Assembly: GCA_943735955.1 (NCBI GenBank)
Contig: OX030964.1
Span: 1 to 64,000, forward strand
From: Piscicola geometra
Lineage: Eukaryota > Annelida > Clitellata > Hirudinida > Piscicolidae
Direction: 5' to 3'
DNA length: 64,000 nt
A program made the position numbers and the translations under genes. Positions within the stretch are counted from its first letter, which is position 1, and every line of letters begins with the position of its first letter. Below, piece by piece: positions 1 to 10,000 of the stretch. The notes below the pieces were generated by a model. The model made no database searches and had not been told where the DNA came from. It worked only from the letters and a program-made list of their open reading frames with translations.

Positions 1-590
1 AGAGGGAGGGAAGAAGAGAAGGAGAGGGAGGGAGAAAGAAGGAGAGGGAGGGAGAAAGAAGGAGAGGGAGGGAGAAAGAAGGAGAGAGGGAGGGAGAAAA
101 GAAGGAGAGGGAGGGAGAAAGAAGGAGAGGGAGGGAGAGAAAGAAGGAGAGGGAGGGAGAAAGAAGGAGAGGGAGGGAGAAAGAAGGAGAGGGAGCGGGA
201 GAAAGAAGGAGAGGGAGGGAGAAAGAAGGAGAGGGATGGAGAAAGAAGGAGAGGGAGGAGAAAGAAGGAGAGGGAGGAGAGAAAGAAGGAGAGGGAGAGA
301 GAAAGAAGGAGAGGGAGGGAGAAAGAAGGAGAGGGAGGGAGAAAAGAAGGAGAGGGAGGGAGAAAGAAGGAGAGGGAGGGAGAAGAAGGAGAGGAGGGAG
401 AAAGAAGGAGAGGGAGGGAGGAAAGAAGGAGAAGGGAGGGAGAGAAGAAGGAGAGAGAGGGAGAAAGAAGGAGAGGGAGGGGAGAAAGAAGGAGAGGGAG
501 GGGAGAAAGAAGGAGAGGAGGGAGAAAGAAGGAGAAGGAGGGAGAAAGAAGGAGAGGGAGGGAGAAAGAAGGAGAGGGAAACAGTCAACC
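1..590. repeat. Purine-only minisatellite (GAGAGGGAGGGAGAAAGAAG)n
   Basis: This is a tandem array of a roughly 20-bp unit close to GAGAGGGAGGGAGAAAGAAG, about 28 copies, with small length changes such as lost or gained G or A. Almost every base on the plus strand is A or G, so it is a long polypurine/polypyrimidine tract that could form triplex or G-quadruplex DNA. It starts at the window edge, so its full length is unknown. The Lys/Glu/Arg-rich reading frame through it is a by-product of the composition, not a gene. Confidence 0.95.
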
Positions 591-599
591 GCTTTCAAC

Positions 600-988
600 A
601 CAACGACCAGGCTATGATCCGTTGGATGTCCAACATCAAATCAAAATTCTCATCAGTTCAGATGAGTTCCAAAAAATGAAGGGAATCCAGGATATTGGTG
701 CTGTACTGCAAACGAGAAGAATGAGGTGGTTTGGGCATGTGGAACGTGGTGGTGGATGGATCAACAAGGTTAGAAGAATGGAGGTTTCTGGAACGAAACG
801 ACCAGGCAGGCCAAAGAAGACGGGGGAAGAGATATTGCAGAAAGACCTCAAATACCTGGGAGCATGCAGCACTGATGCCCATGATAGAAAGGAGTGGAGA
901 GAGAGATTGAGACTTTTCATACAGACCCCACCCTCGGGAGAAGAAAAGTTGGCCTGTTTAACAAAAACCAGGAGATGATGATGATGAT
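600..988 (+). mobile_element. 3' end of a non-LTR retrotransposon (reverse-transcriptase C-terminal tail)
   Basis: The frame from 622 to 978 encodes a peptide with RRMRWFGHVER near residues 33-43, then KRPGRPKKTGEEIL, then DLKYLG and KEWRERL. This is the usual C-terminal segment downstream of the reverse-transcriptase thumb in RTE-like and related animal LINEs (family knowledge). The frame ends at TGA just before an ATGATGATGATG tail at about 974-987, which many such elements carry in place of poly(A). Only the last ~120 codons are present, so this is a strongly 5'-truncated copy with no catalytic core. The 5' side abuts the purine minisatellite. Confidence 0.8.
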
Positions 989-1479
989 TGCTGACGCTCG
1001 TACGGTCCACCTAGTAGGGCACTGTGGTCGAAGGTTAGTCTCTGGAGCCGAGACGTGTTGCTACGCGTTCTCATTGTAATCAAACTGACTTTGCACGTCA
1101 AGACGCCAGCTGATCGTGTTATATAGCGAATCTACAGCCTCGTGATAGTAAGAACGCTGGAATGCTCTTATATCATCAAACTGAAACTGTTCACCGTCAC
1201 CTGTGCATAAATTACATTATAAAGATATAGTAAGAGAGAAAGAGAGATGGGTAAAGTAAAAAAAATATATGGTTTAGTTAAAAAGTAGTTTAAAAAAAAT
1301 TAGTTTCTAATAAAATAGTTTATCAAATGTTATAAGTTAGAGCTTCGAACAGTGTTATACTTCAAACAGTTCGCCAAATGATTATCACAGTTGATTTTTG
1401 GGTGGGCCAAGTACATTGTGACCCATTAGCTCTAAATATTGGGTGGGCCACCTGGCCCATCCCCCATGGATAGGATAGT
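989..1479. other. AT-rich DNA without a recognised gene
   Basis: This stretch has no conserved reading frame or RNA gene that I recognise. It contains A-rich runs around 1255-1310 and two near-identical short segments with GGGTGGGCCA at about 1400 and 1441. Confidence 0.6.
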
Positions 1480-1621
1480 GGTCGCATAAATCATTTAACA
1501 AAACATTAGACGTGTGTAGTTGTAGGTTATTTGTGTTAATATTGTCGATAAGCGTGCTGGAATATGAAGTGACTCTAGTTGGGTGAGTGATGAGTGGGAT
1601 AAAGTTGAATGATGACATCAA
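1480..1621 (-). mobile_element. LINE relic: C-terminal part of an APE endonuclease domain
   Basis: The minus strand reads SFNFIPLITHPTRVTSYSS, then TLIDNINTNNLQ, then LNDLCDHYPIH. This is the characteristic end of the apurinic/apyrimidinic-like endonuclease of L2/CR1-type LINEs: the P-x-R-V-T-S strand, the TLIDNI segment and the SDH-like motif. The last motif reads CDHYPI instead of the usual SDHxPI. After HYPIH the similarity stops. It lies just past the 3' tail of another minus-strand LINE fragment. It supplies exactly the endonuclease section missing from that fragment, so the two could be pieces of one rearranged copy. Confidence 0.75.
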
Positions 1622-1654
1622 ATTGGTAAAATCATTTGATATATTATTACAATA

Positions 1655-2172
1655 ACTATTTCAATCAAATCAATCAATCAATCAAATAAATTTCTATAGC
1701 GCTCTTTAATCAAATTCAAGAGCGCTAAATAAACCTCTTAAACAGATATATCTTCAGATCCTTACGAAAAGTAAATAGTGAATTAGAAGTAGTTAAATAA
1801 GGAAGTAATGAGTTCCAAATATATGGACCTGCATAATGTGATGATTAATAAGAGTACGGCTAACGTTTCTAGCTGCATAATTAAAATGGTTTTAAAGTAC
1901 TTTCAAGTAAATTATAATAGAGTGAGTTACAATAGTCAATTCGAGATAGAAAAACTGCAGAAACTAACATCTTTAAAGAAGGGTCATCTAAGTAAGGTAA
2001 TAACTGTCTGATACGTCTGAGATGAAAATAGCAAGATTTAGTAACAAATAGAATTTGGTTTGATAAGGTTAGTTTTGAGTCGGAAATAAATCCTAAGCTA
2101 CGACTATGATTAGATGGAACAATAGTATGAGTGGAAAAATTACACGTATCATTAATTAGTTTACAATTTAAT
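1655..2172 (-). mobile_element. LINE relic: reverse-transcriptase C-terminus and 3' UTR (L2/CR1-like)
   Basis: Read on the minus strand, the segment encodes KLINDTCNFSTHTIVPSNHS, RSLGFISDSKL, KSCYFHLRRIRQL and SRIDYCNSLYYN. This is the thumb region of L2/CR1-like reverse transcriptases. Towards lower coordinates come WNSLLPYLTTSNSLFTF and LKIYLFKRF, the usual last residues, with in-frame stops between the blocks, so it is decayed. A perfect 9-bp stem-loop (1698-1726) and an ATTGATTG-type tail (about 1661-1690) mark the 3' end. The catalytic palm is absent: the sequence passes directly from endonuclease (above 2173) to thumb, implying an internal deletion. Confidence 0.8.
1698..1726 (-). other. 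Stem-loop in a LINE 3' UTR
   Basis: AGCGCTCTT (1698-1706) and AAGAGCGCT (1718-1726) form a perfect 9-bp inverted repeat around an 11-nt loop, immediately upstream of the ATTG-repeat tail on the minus strand. In LINEs such 3' hairpins can act as the recognition site for their own reverse transcriptase. That role here is inferred from position. Confidence 0.7.
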
Positions 2173-2700
2173 ATATTTATATTGAAATCCCCAAGGATAT
2201 AAATTTAATTATTTTTTATCGATTTATTTCTTAATGTTTTTGTCCGTGCATCATTAAAAAGTAATGGATCTGTATTAGGCAGTCTATAAACAATGCTTTG
2301 GAGAATTTTCATAAATTATTTCAATACATAGCCAATCAAAAATTTGAAAGTTTTGACAATGATCATCTCTTACTACGTACTAAAGTCTGCTAGATATAAA
2401 AAACCTACACCGCCTCAATTGCGATTTTCCCTATTTTTACTAACAAGTTGATAACCAGGGAGTGGAATAAGTTGTGATGACGTGTCATCCAACCAGGTTT
2501 CTGACACACCAATTACAGAAAGTTGTAGATTAATTTCCTTCAACAAAAAATTAAGTTCTTCCATTTTGTTATATAAACTTCTTGCATTAATATGCAACAA
2601 AGAAAAATTAGAATCAAAGTTCTGAACATTGGCAAGAAGATAAGAGGGTGAGGTTGTTGGAGAGATTGATGTAGAAAAATTCAATGAGTTAAATAAGTGA
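2173..2700 (-). mobile_element. LINE relic: N-terminal APE endonuclease (L2/CR1-like)
   Basis: The minus strand encodes FSLLHINARSLYNKMEELN and LSVIGVSETWLDD, then LPGYQLVSKNR, then in shifted frames GGVGF, IVYRLPNTDPLLFNDA and YILGDFNIN. These are the ordered endonuclease motifs: the NAR block, the catalytic Glu in SETW, the Y-R-P-P-like strand and GDFN at about 2175-2192. Stops after NRENRN and at later points show that it is dead. The domain breaks off right after GDFNIN, where reverse-transcriptase thumb sequence begins at about 2172. Confidence 0.8.
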
Positions 2701-3384
2701 ATGTCTGGGTCGAAAGGCAAAATTGAATAATGGTATGGGTCGAATCGACCCGTGTTTGTGTTCGGTTAATGGAAGGAATTAAATAATAGTTTTGTGTGGA
2801 TGATCTTAAATTACTCCTATAATTTGGTTGATCATTTTGGCATGGGTCCCATATGGGCAGCCCATACAGGGCCCATATAGTTACCCATATAGAACCCAAT
2901 AGGTCTCATGTATGAGTGCTCACAGGGTACTTGATCAACCATCAGACTACACAAGCCGGTTTCGCAGATTGGCTCTTTACATTCTGGTGGCCTCACATGC
3001 TCATGTAGCATGCTTTGTCGACGAAACAGAATGACAAAACCTCTTGAAATTAGGTAGTAGAGTTAGGTAGTAACTACATTTCTAAAAGCTTTGAAAATTA
3101 TTTCGTTTTAGTTATTGTTTAATATTGTTATTTCGTATTATATTTTATAGTTTATATTATTATCTCTTAAATGTATCTTAAGTTTATATTGAAATATCTC
3201 AAAATTTTGGCTTCTTGTTTTTCAAAAACTGAAATTTATTGAAATAGAAACTGATATAATAATAATAATGACGAGCATTATTTTAGTGGCGTATAACCCG
3301 AACGGGCTTCCAGGCCACTAAGGCTGCAATGCCTGGCTGCATATTTCATTTGCGCCTTTGGGTTACTAGGACATGAGCTGTGGA
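2701..3384. other. AT-rich DNA without a recognised gene
   Basis: No conserved frame or RNA gene is recognised. Around 2838-2905 there are several loosely repeated CCCATAT/CCATATGGG elements. 3060-3290 is very AT-rich with ATA/AAT microsatellite bits. Confidence 0.6.
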
Positions 3385-3608
3385 CTTCATGGTGGTTGTA
3401 GGTTAACTGCACGCAAAAGAAAGCATGTGTTAAATGCACATTTGATTTTGCACATTTCTTCTTTTTTATAGAAAAAACGTCAATTTAGGGTAAGGTTAGG
3501 GTTTTCAGAAAAATCTATTTTCAAGAAGAAATGTGAAAAATCAAATGTGCATTTAACACATGCACTGTGCTTTCTTTTGCGTGCAGTTCACCTATAACCC
3601 TTCATGGT
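3385..3608. mobile_element. Foldback MITE with 9-bp target site duplication (Mutator-like)
   Basis: The element lies between two copies of CTTCATGGT (3385-3393 and 3600-3608), a 9-bp target site duplication. Its left end starts GGTTGTAGGTTAACTGCACG. The complement of its right end starts GGTTATAGGTGAACTGCACG. The inverted repeats extend about 70 bp inward (left about 3394-3463, right about 3523-3599) with one 6-nt indel and few mismatches, enclosing a loop of about 60 bp. Long terminal inverted repeats plus a 9-bp duplication fit a non-autonomous Mutator-like element, though hAT (8 bp) cannot be fully excluded. It has no coding capacity. Confidence 0.8.
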
Positions 3609-4003
3609 TTGATCAGGGTCTTTTTATAGTTTAATATATTAATTAAATATAAATAAAAAAAAATGTGTGAAAAAAATATTTAAAACTTAAACTTATTTTG
3701 CAATTATGAGCGAAAACATTTTGTGAAAAAAATATTTAAATGCCTCAAAGTTCTTTGCAAGTAAATGATATTAAAATTTACAATTGGGTTTTCGGGTTAT
3801 TTAAAAGATGATTTACAAATATAGGCATATAATAAAGTAAGCTTTTATCAGCTTATATATTAGGAGAAGAAAAATGTTTATAAAATTTTCATAACGTAAT
3901 ATATCATTTCAAAAGGATACATTGTAATGTATGTCAATTCTTGTGATGGCACAGTAATAAAATATAAATTGAACGACCTAAATGTGAAGCATTTACTTTC
4001 CAG
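3609..4003. other. AT-rich DNA upstream of the first visible OPA1 exon
   Basis: No gene is recognised. An ATTTACTTTCCAG acceptor ends at 4003. If the gene instead began at the ATG at 3927, this segment would hold the 5' leader, but no TATA-type promoter or start context is convincing. Confidence 0.5.
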
Positions 4004-4262
4004 CAAAAGCAGGTTACAAAGAACACTGAGGTTTTCCCAGACAAAAAGACTCCCAGTAATCATCCAGTCAAGATGTGGTCATCTGCTACAGTGCAGAGAC
4101 CTCTCTCACCATCTTCCCCCACGGAGGGTCCTTCTCTTTCGAAATGGCGTTCAACTAACACAATCTTCAAGTTTCGGAATTCTGTCCATGATAGCCCGAG
4201 TGGCAAAGCTGAGGTACCTTGTGTACACTGGAGTCATCGCAGGAGGCACATCTGCTTATAAG
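4004..4262 (+). CDS. OPA1: OPA1 exon: end of presequence and inner-membrane anchor
   Basis: OPA1 (Mgm1 family) is a dynamin-like GTPase of the mitochondrial inner membrane that fuses inner membranes and shapes cristae. The exon is rich in Arg and Ser, with few acidic residues, as expected for a presequence region. It ends in ARVAKLRYLVYTGVIAGGTS followed by AYK, which aligns with the family segment KLRYLILGSAVGGGY, the transmembrane anchor. The preferred acceptor is ACTTTCCAG ending at 4003; the donor is AAG/GTTGCC. It ends in phase 0 and the next exon continues with TIDSWREQIPDLS. The true start codon is not resolved: it lies in an upstream exon, or less likely at 3927 in the same frame. Confidence 0.8.
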
Positions 4263-4423
4263 GTTGCCATTTGGGAAGCTATATGCGAAATTTATTGATT
4301 TCCAAGATTTTATTTTTACATGAATTTCAACCTTTGGTTTAATATTGCAAGCCTCAAAGATATATCAAAGTATACGATACAATAAAATGTGATACACTGC
4401 AAAGATACAACCTTCGTTTTCAG

Positions 4424-4676
4424 ACGATTGATTCGTGGCGGGAACAAATACCAGACCTGAGTTGGATCAAGGAGTCGATGCCCAGAATGGAGGCGATCAT
4501 CGACACCAAGAACAAGCTCATCGAAGCCTCTAAGAACATCCACTTTCCCGACATCTCTTTCCACATTCCATCTGAGCTTCCCGACATCACCTCCCTCCTC
4601 CCGACCCACTTTCCCTACCTGCAGAGCACCAGAGAATGGCTGCAAAAGCAACTTGAAGAGATCACTGCCATCGAAA
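4424..4676 (+). CDS. OPA1: OPA1 exon: segment after the membrane anchor
   Basis: The exon opens with TIDSWREQIPDLSWIKESMP, matching the conserved family stretch TFDQWKDMIPDLS that follows the anchor and faces the intermembrane space. The remainder (KNKLIEASKNIHFPDISFHI, then LPDITSLLP) is less conserved. The acceptor is TCGTTTTCAG ending at 4423; the donor GT is at 4677. It ends after one base of a codon, which fits the acceptor at 4853 and not the alternative AG at 4794. The intron behind it contains a short CATCAT run. Proteolytic processing sites cannot be located from sequence alone. Confidence 0.85.
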
Positions 4677-4853
4677 GTTTGAGGCTTGCCCTCATTTACC
4701 ATCATCATCATCATCATCACCAATATAATCATTATCTATATCATTATCCAGGGCTCACGCCAATTAAAAAACTACTACCATGTTGAATGCGCAGTGCACC
4801 TGAAGAATTGCCCTCTACTAGCCTTTCTGCTTCCATTGCACCTCCCTCCACAG

Positions 4854-4990
4854 GCCAGAGTCTTTCGGACAGCGACAACCTCTCGTTCGGTAAGGCGACT
4901 CCCTTCACGTCACAAGAGGTGCAGGAGAGGATGGAGGAGGAGGAGAGGAGGAAGAGGCAGGAGTTGCATGAGAGGGTTGTCACTCAGAGG
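4854..4990 (+). CDS. OPA1: OPA1 exon: coiled-coil start
   Basis: The acceptor CTCCCTCCACAG at 4842-4853 has a good pyrimidine tract and keeps phase with both neighbours. The peptide QSLSDSDNLSFGKATPF is followed by TSQEVQERMEEEERRKRQEL and HERVVTQR, a highly charged helix that starts the coiled coil preceding the GTPase domain. The donor is AGG/GTGAGG with phase 0, so the next exon continues as IQLQEEMERLRKDN. The upstream frame 4787-4853 is open, but joining it would break the phase. Confidence 0.8.
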
Positions 4991-5024
4991 GTGAGGGAGG
5001 TGGGGGGGGGAAGACACACATAGT

Positions 5025-5154
<130 letters not shown>

Positions 5155-5159
5155 TACAG

Positions 5160-5350
5160 ATTCAGTTGCAGGAGGAGATGGAGCGACTGCGGAAGGACAA
5201 CAGGCAGTTGCGGAAGGAGATGTTGCTGAGGCAGGCGAGTGAGACGAAGGGTCGTCGCATGCAGGCCTCCCTCATCGACATGTACTCCGAGGTGCTCGAC
5301 CAGCTGGCAGACTTCGACGCCACTTACAACCTCACCGACCACCTGCCCAG
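5160..5350 (+). CDS. OPA1: OPA1 exon: coiled coil and bundle-signalling helix before the GTPase domain
   Basis: It encodes IQLQEEMERLRKDNRQLRKE, then [20 protein letters not shown] and YNLTDHLPR. This aligns closely with the family sequence KIDQLQEEL...[21 protein letters not shown]..DHLPR that leads into the GTPase fold. The donor is CAG/GTGAGC. It ends after two bases of the Arg codon, completed by the first base at 5441. Conservation here is strong and unambiguous. Confidence 0.95.
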
Positions 5351-5354
5351 GTGA

Positions 5355-5633
<279 letters not shown>

Positions 5634-5800
5634 TGATCTAGTGGGTTTTTGGGTTTGAAGTAATGAGATCTTGGGAGAATGGATAAGAAGAAAGGGATAC
5701 ATCTTCTCATTTTTAAAAATCAAATTTCATTTCACTCGCCCATCCCATTCACCTAGCCAATGCATCAACACCACTCCACCCTGCCACCCCCGCCACAAAG

Positions 5801-5971
5801 GTCACATTGAGCGAGGGACCCTACCACGTGGCGAGCTTCAGCGATGGCTTGAGGGAGTACGACTTGAGTAGGGAGGAGGAGTTGGAGGCGCTGAGGAGGG
5901 AGGTGGAGAGGAGGGAGGTGGAGAGGAGGATGAGGCAGTCAGTCTCCAAGGGGCAGACCGTCTCTGGAGAG
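5801..5971 (+). CDS. OPA1: OPA1 exon: GTPase domain between G2 and G3
   Basis: The exon reads [36 protein letters not shown] and [11 protein letters not shown]. It aligns with the family segment VTLSEGPHHVA...REFDL..EEDL..LR. Compared with the vertebrate protein it has five extra residues: REVER is present twice because AGGGAGGTGGAGAGG is duplicated exactly (5897-5911 and 5912-5926). The duplication keeps frame and sits in the charged helix after EEELEALR. Acceptor ACAAAG at 5800, donor GAG/GTGTGT, phase 0. Confidence 0.95.
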
Positions 5972-6246
5972 GTGTGTGCTGGGGGAGCTGTGGTGATAGA
6001 GCGTGGGGGTGGGTGGTGTGGTGGACGGAGGAAGATGTGGTGGGTGCTTGGGTGAGTGGGAGGTAATGTGATGAGTGGTGTGGTGGGATGGTGGGTGGGC
6101 AAGATGGATGGCAGGAGCGTGTTTGCATGAGTCTTCAAAGACATCCTCTTTGGTCATCCAGTGCTTCCACTTTCCCGTTCTTTTATCATTTCTTCTCCAC
6201 CAACATCCCCTCTCCCAGCCAAGCACCCCTCTCCACCAACGAACAG

Positions 6247-6418
6247 ACGATCTCTCTGACAGTGAAGGGTCCAGGCCTGCATAGGATCGTGCTGGTCGAC
6301 CTGCCAGGCATCATCAGCACCGTCACCTCCGACATGGCAGCAGACACCAGAGAGCGCATCAGGAGCATCTGCAAAGCACACCTCGCAAACCCCAACGCCA
6401 TCATTCTCTGTGTGCAAG
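6247..6418 (+). CDS. OPA1: OPA1 exon: GTPase G3 (DLPG)
   Basis: It encodes [20 protein letters not shown] followed by [20 protein letters not shown] and [14 protein letters not shown] is the G3 motif whose Asp coordinates Mg2+, and NPNAIILC is a strongly conserved core strand. The exon ends after the first base of Asp, which the exon at 49658 completes (Q-D-G-S). The donor CAAG/GTGGCTGG is the first base of a GTGTGGCTG minisatellite, and the next exon is 43,239 bp away. Confidence 0.97.
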
Positions 6419-6740
6419 GTGGCTGGTGTGGCTAGTGTGGCTGGTGTGGCTGGTGTGGCTGGTGTGGCTAGTGTGGCTGGTGTGGGTGGTGTGGCTAGTG
6501 TGGCTGGTGTAGCTGGTGTGGATGGTGTGGCTGGTGTGGCTGGTGTGGCTGGTGTGGCTGGTGTGGGTGGTGTGGATGGTCTGGATGGTGTGGGTGGTGT
6601 GGGTGGTGTGGCTGGTATGGGTGGTGTGGCTAGTGTGGCTGGTGTGGGTGGTGTGGGTGCTTTGTGGCTAGTGTGGATGGTGTGGGTGCTTTGGGGCTGC
6701 AGTTATTGTGGTGGTGGGGTGGTGTTGTGGGTGTGACTGG
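6419..6740. repeat. (GTGTGGCTG)n minisatellite starting at a splice donor
   Basis: A 9-bp unit, GTGTGGCTG with variants GTGTGGGTG, GTGTGGCTA and GTGTGGATG, is repeated about 30 times. The first GTGG is the splice donor of the preceding OPA1 exon, so donor-like GTs recur every 9 bp. The array decays rightward into GT-rich DNA. Confidence 0.95.
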
Positions 6741-7000
6741 TATTTAGTGCTGGTGGGGTAGTGTGGTGCGTAGGTATGGTGGGTGAGTGGTGTAATAGGT
6801 GAGTGGCTGGGGTGAGTGGATGGGTGGAGAAGTAGGTGGATCGGTTTGGGGTGGTGTCAATGGGTGATTTTTTGGGGTGTTGGTGGGTGGTTTGTGGGGG
6901 TGCTAATGGGTTGGTTTGTGGGTAGTGGAGGTGTTAACTAGGGGATGGTCTTCATGCGAAGGAATGGGAGGCAGGGCTTCGAAGGTGTCTGAAGGCAGTG
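6741..7000. other. Degenerate GT-rich intron DNA before the giant array
   Basis: TGGTG-rich sequence looks like worn minisatellite. The last ~50 bp (about 6945-7000, including GGCAGGGCTTCGAAGG) is single-copy in this window and is the left flank of the giant array. Confidence 0.8.
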
Positions 7001-10000
7001 GAGGTTGAGGAGGATGCAATGAGGGAGGTTGAGGAGGATGCAATGAGGTTGAGGAGGATGCAATGAGGTTGAGGAGGATGCAATGAGGGAGGTTGAGGAG
7101 GATGCAATGAGGGAGGTTGAGGAGGATGCAATGAGGTTGAGGAGGATGCAATGAGGTTGAGGAGGATGCAATGAGGGAGGTTGAGGAGGATGCAATGAGG
7201 GAGGTTGAGGAGGATGCAATGAGGTTGAGGAGGATGCAATGAGGTTGAGGAGGATGCAATGAGGTTGAGGAGGATGCAATGAGGGAGGTTGAGGAGGATG
7301 CAATGAGGGAGGTTGAGGAGGATGCAATGAGGGAGGTTGAGGAGGATGCAATGAGGTTGAGGAGGATGCAATGAGGTTGAGGAGGATGCAATGAGGTTGA
7401 GGAGGATGCAATGAGGTTGAGGAGGATGCAATGAGGTTGAGGAGGATGCAATGAGGTTGAGGAGGATGCAATGAGGTTGAGGAGGATGCAATGAGGTTGA
7501 GAAGGATGCAATGAGGGAGGTTGAGGAGGATGCAATGAGGTTGAGGAGGATGCAATGAGGGAGGTTGAGGAGGATGCAATGAGGTTGAGGAGGATGCAAT
7601 GAGGTTGAGGAGGATGCAATGAGGGAGGTTGAGGAGGATGCAATGAGGGAGGTTGAGGAGGATGCAATGAGGTTGAGGAGGATGCAATGAGGGAGGTTGA
7701 GGAGGATGCAATGAGGGAGGTTGAGGAGGATGCAATGAGGTTGAGGAAGATGCAATGAGGTTGAGGAGGATGCAATGAGGTTGAGGAGGATGCAATGAGG
7801 TTGAGGAGGATGCAATGAGGTTGAGGAGGATGCAATGAGGTTGAGGAGGATGCAATGAGGTTGAGGAGGATGCAATGAGGTTGAGGAGGATGCAATGAGG
7901 TTGAGGAGGATGCAATGAGGGAGGTTGAGGAGGATGCAATGAGGTTGAGGAGGATGCAATGAGGTTGAGGAGGATGCAATGAGGTTGAGGAGGATGCAAT
8001 GAGGTTGAGGAGGATGCAATGAGGTTGAGGAGGATGCAATGAGGTTGAGGAGGATGCAATGAGGTTGAGGAGGATGCAATGAGGGAGGTTGAGGAGGATG
8101 CAATGAGGTTGAGGAGGATGCAATGAGGTTGAGGAGGATGCAATGAGGTTGAGGAGGATGCAATGAGGGAGGTTGAGGAGGATGCAATGAGGTTGAGGAG
8201 GATGCAATGAGGGAGGTTGAGGAGGATGCATTGAGGGAGGTTGAGGAGGATGCAATGAGGTTGAGGAGGATGCAATGAGGTTGAGGAGGATGCAATGAGG
8301 GAGGTTGAGGAGGATGCAATGAGGGAGGTTGAGGAGGATGCAATGAGGTTGAGGAGGATGCAATGAGGTTGAGGAGGATGCAATGAGGTTGAGGAGGATG
8401 CAATGAGGTTGAGGAGGATGCAATGAGGGAGGTTGAGGAGGATGCAATGAGGTTGAGGAGGATGCAATGAGGGAGGTTGAGGAGGATGCAATGAGGTTGA
8501 GGAGGATGCAATGAGGGAGGTTGAGGAGGATGCAATGAGGTTGAGGAGGATGCAATGAGGGAGGTTGAGGAGGATGCAATGAGGTTGAGGAGGATGCAAT
8601 GAGGTTGAGGAGGATGCAATGAGGGAGGTTGAGGAGGATGCAATGAGGGAGGTTGAAGAGGATGCAATGAGGTTGAGGAGGATGCAATGAGGTTGAGGAG
8701 GATGCAATGAGGGAGGTTGAGGAGGATGCAATGAGGTTGAGGAGGATGCAATGAGGTTGAGGAGGATGCAATGAGGGAGGTTGAGGAGGATGCAATGAGG
8801 GAGGTTGAGGAGGATGCAATGAGGGAGGTTGAGGAGGATGCAATGAGGTTGAGGAGGATGCAATGAGGTTGAGGAGGATGCAATGAGGTTGAGGAGGATG
8901 CAATGAGGGAGGTTGAGGAGGATGCAATGAGGGAGGTTGATGAGGATGCAATGAGGTTGAGGAGGATGCAATGAGGTTGAGGAGGATGCAATGAGGGAGG
9001 TTGAGGAGGATGCAATGAGGTTGAGGAGGATGCAATGAGGGAGGTTGAGGAGGATGCAATGAGGTTGAGGAGGATGCAATGAGGGAGGTTGAGGAGGATG
9101 CAATGAGGTTGAGGAGGATGCAATGAGGTTGAGGAGGATGCAATGAGGGAGGTTGAGGAGGATGCAATGAGGTTGAGGAGGATGCAATGAGGTTGAGGAG
9201 GATGCAATGAGGGAGGTTGAGGAGGATGCAATGAGGGAGGTTGAGGAGGATGCAATGAGGGAGGTTGAGGAGGATGCAATGAGGTTGAGGAGGATGCAAT
9301 GAGGTTGAGGAGGATGCAATGAGGTTGAGGAGGATGCAATGAGGTTGAGGAGGATGCAATGAGGTTGAGGAAGATGCAATGAGGTTGAGGAGGATGCAAT
9401 GAGGGAGGTTGAGGAGGATGCAATGAGGTTGAGGAGGATGCAATGAGGGAGGTTGAGGAGGATGCAATGAGGTTGAGGAGGATGCAATGAGGTTGAGGAG
9501 GATGCAATGAGGTTGAGGAGGATGCAATGAGGTTGAGGAGGATGCAATGAGGTTGAGGAGGATGCAATGAGGTTGAGGAGGATGCAATGAGGTTGAGGAG
9601 GATGCAATGAGGGAGGTTGAGGAGGATGCAATGAGGGAGGTTGAGGAGGATGCAATGAGGTTGAGGAGGATGCAATGAGGGAGGTTGAGGAGGATGCAAT
9701 GAGGTTGAGGAGGATGCAATGAGGTTGAGGAGGATGCAATGAGGTTGAGGAGGATGCAATGAGGGAGGTTGAGGAGGATGCAATGAGGTTGAGGAGGATG
9801 CAATGAGGGAGGTTGAGGAGGATGCAATGAGGTTGAGGAGGATGCAATGAGGGAGGTTGAGGAGGATGCAATGAGGTTGAGGAGGATGCAATGAGGGAGG
9901 TTGAGGAGGATGCAATGAGGGAGGTTGAGGAGGATGCAATGAGGGAGGTTGAGGAGGATGCAATGAGGTTGAGGAGGATGCAATGAGGGAGGTTGAGGAG

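Noticed and set aside
236..679. Lys/Glu/Arg-rich protein
   Set aside because: It is a purine minisatellite read in frame, running into unrelated LINE sequence.
3480..3510. Telomere-like GGTTAGGG in the MITE loop
   Set aside because: Only one or two imperfect copies (GGTAAGGTTAGGG); it is within the hairpin element and not an array.
4787..4853. Extension of the OPA1 coiled-coil exon to the AG at 4794
   Set aside because: It would break codon phase with the preceding exon. The acceptor at 4853 has a better pyrimidine tract and keeps phase.
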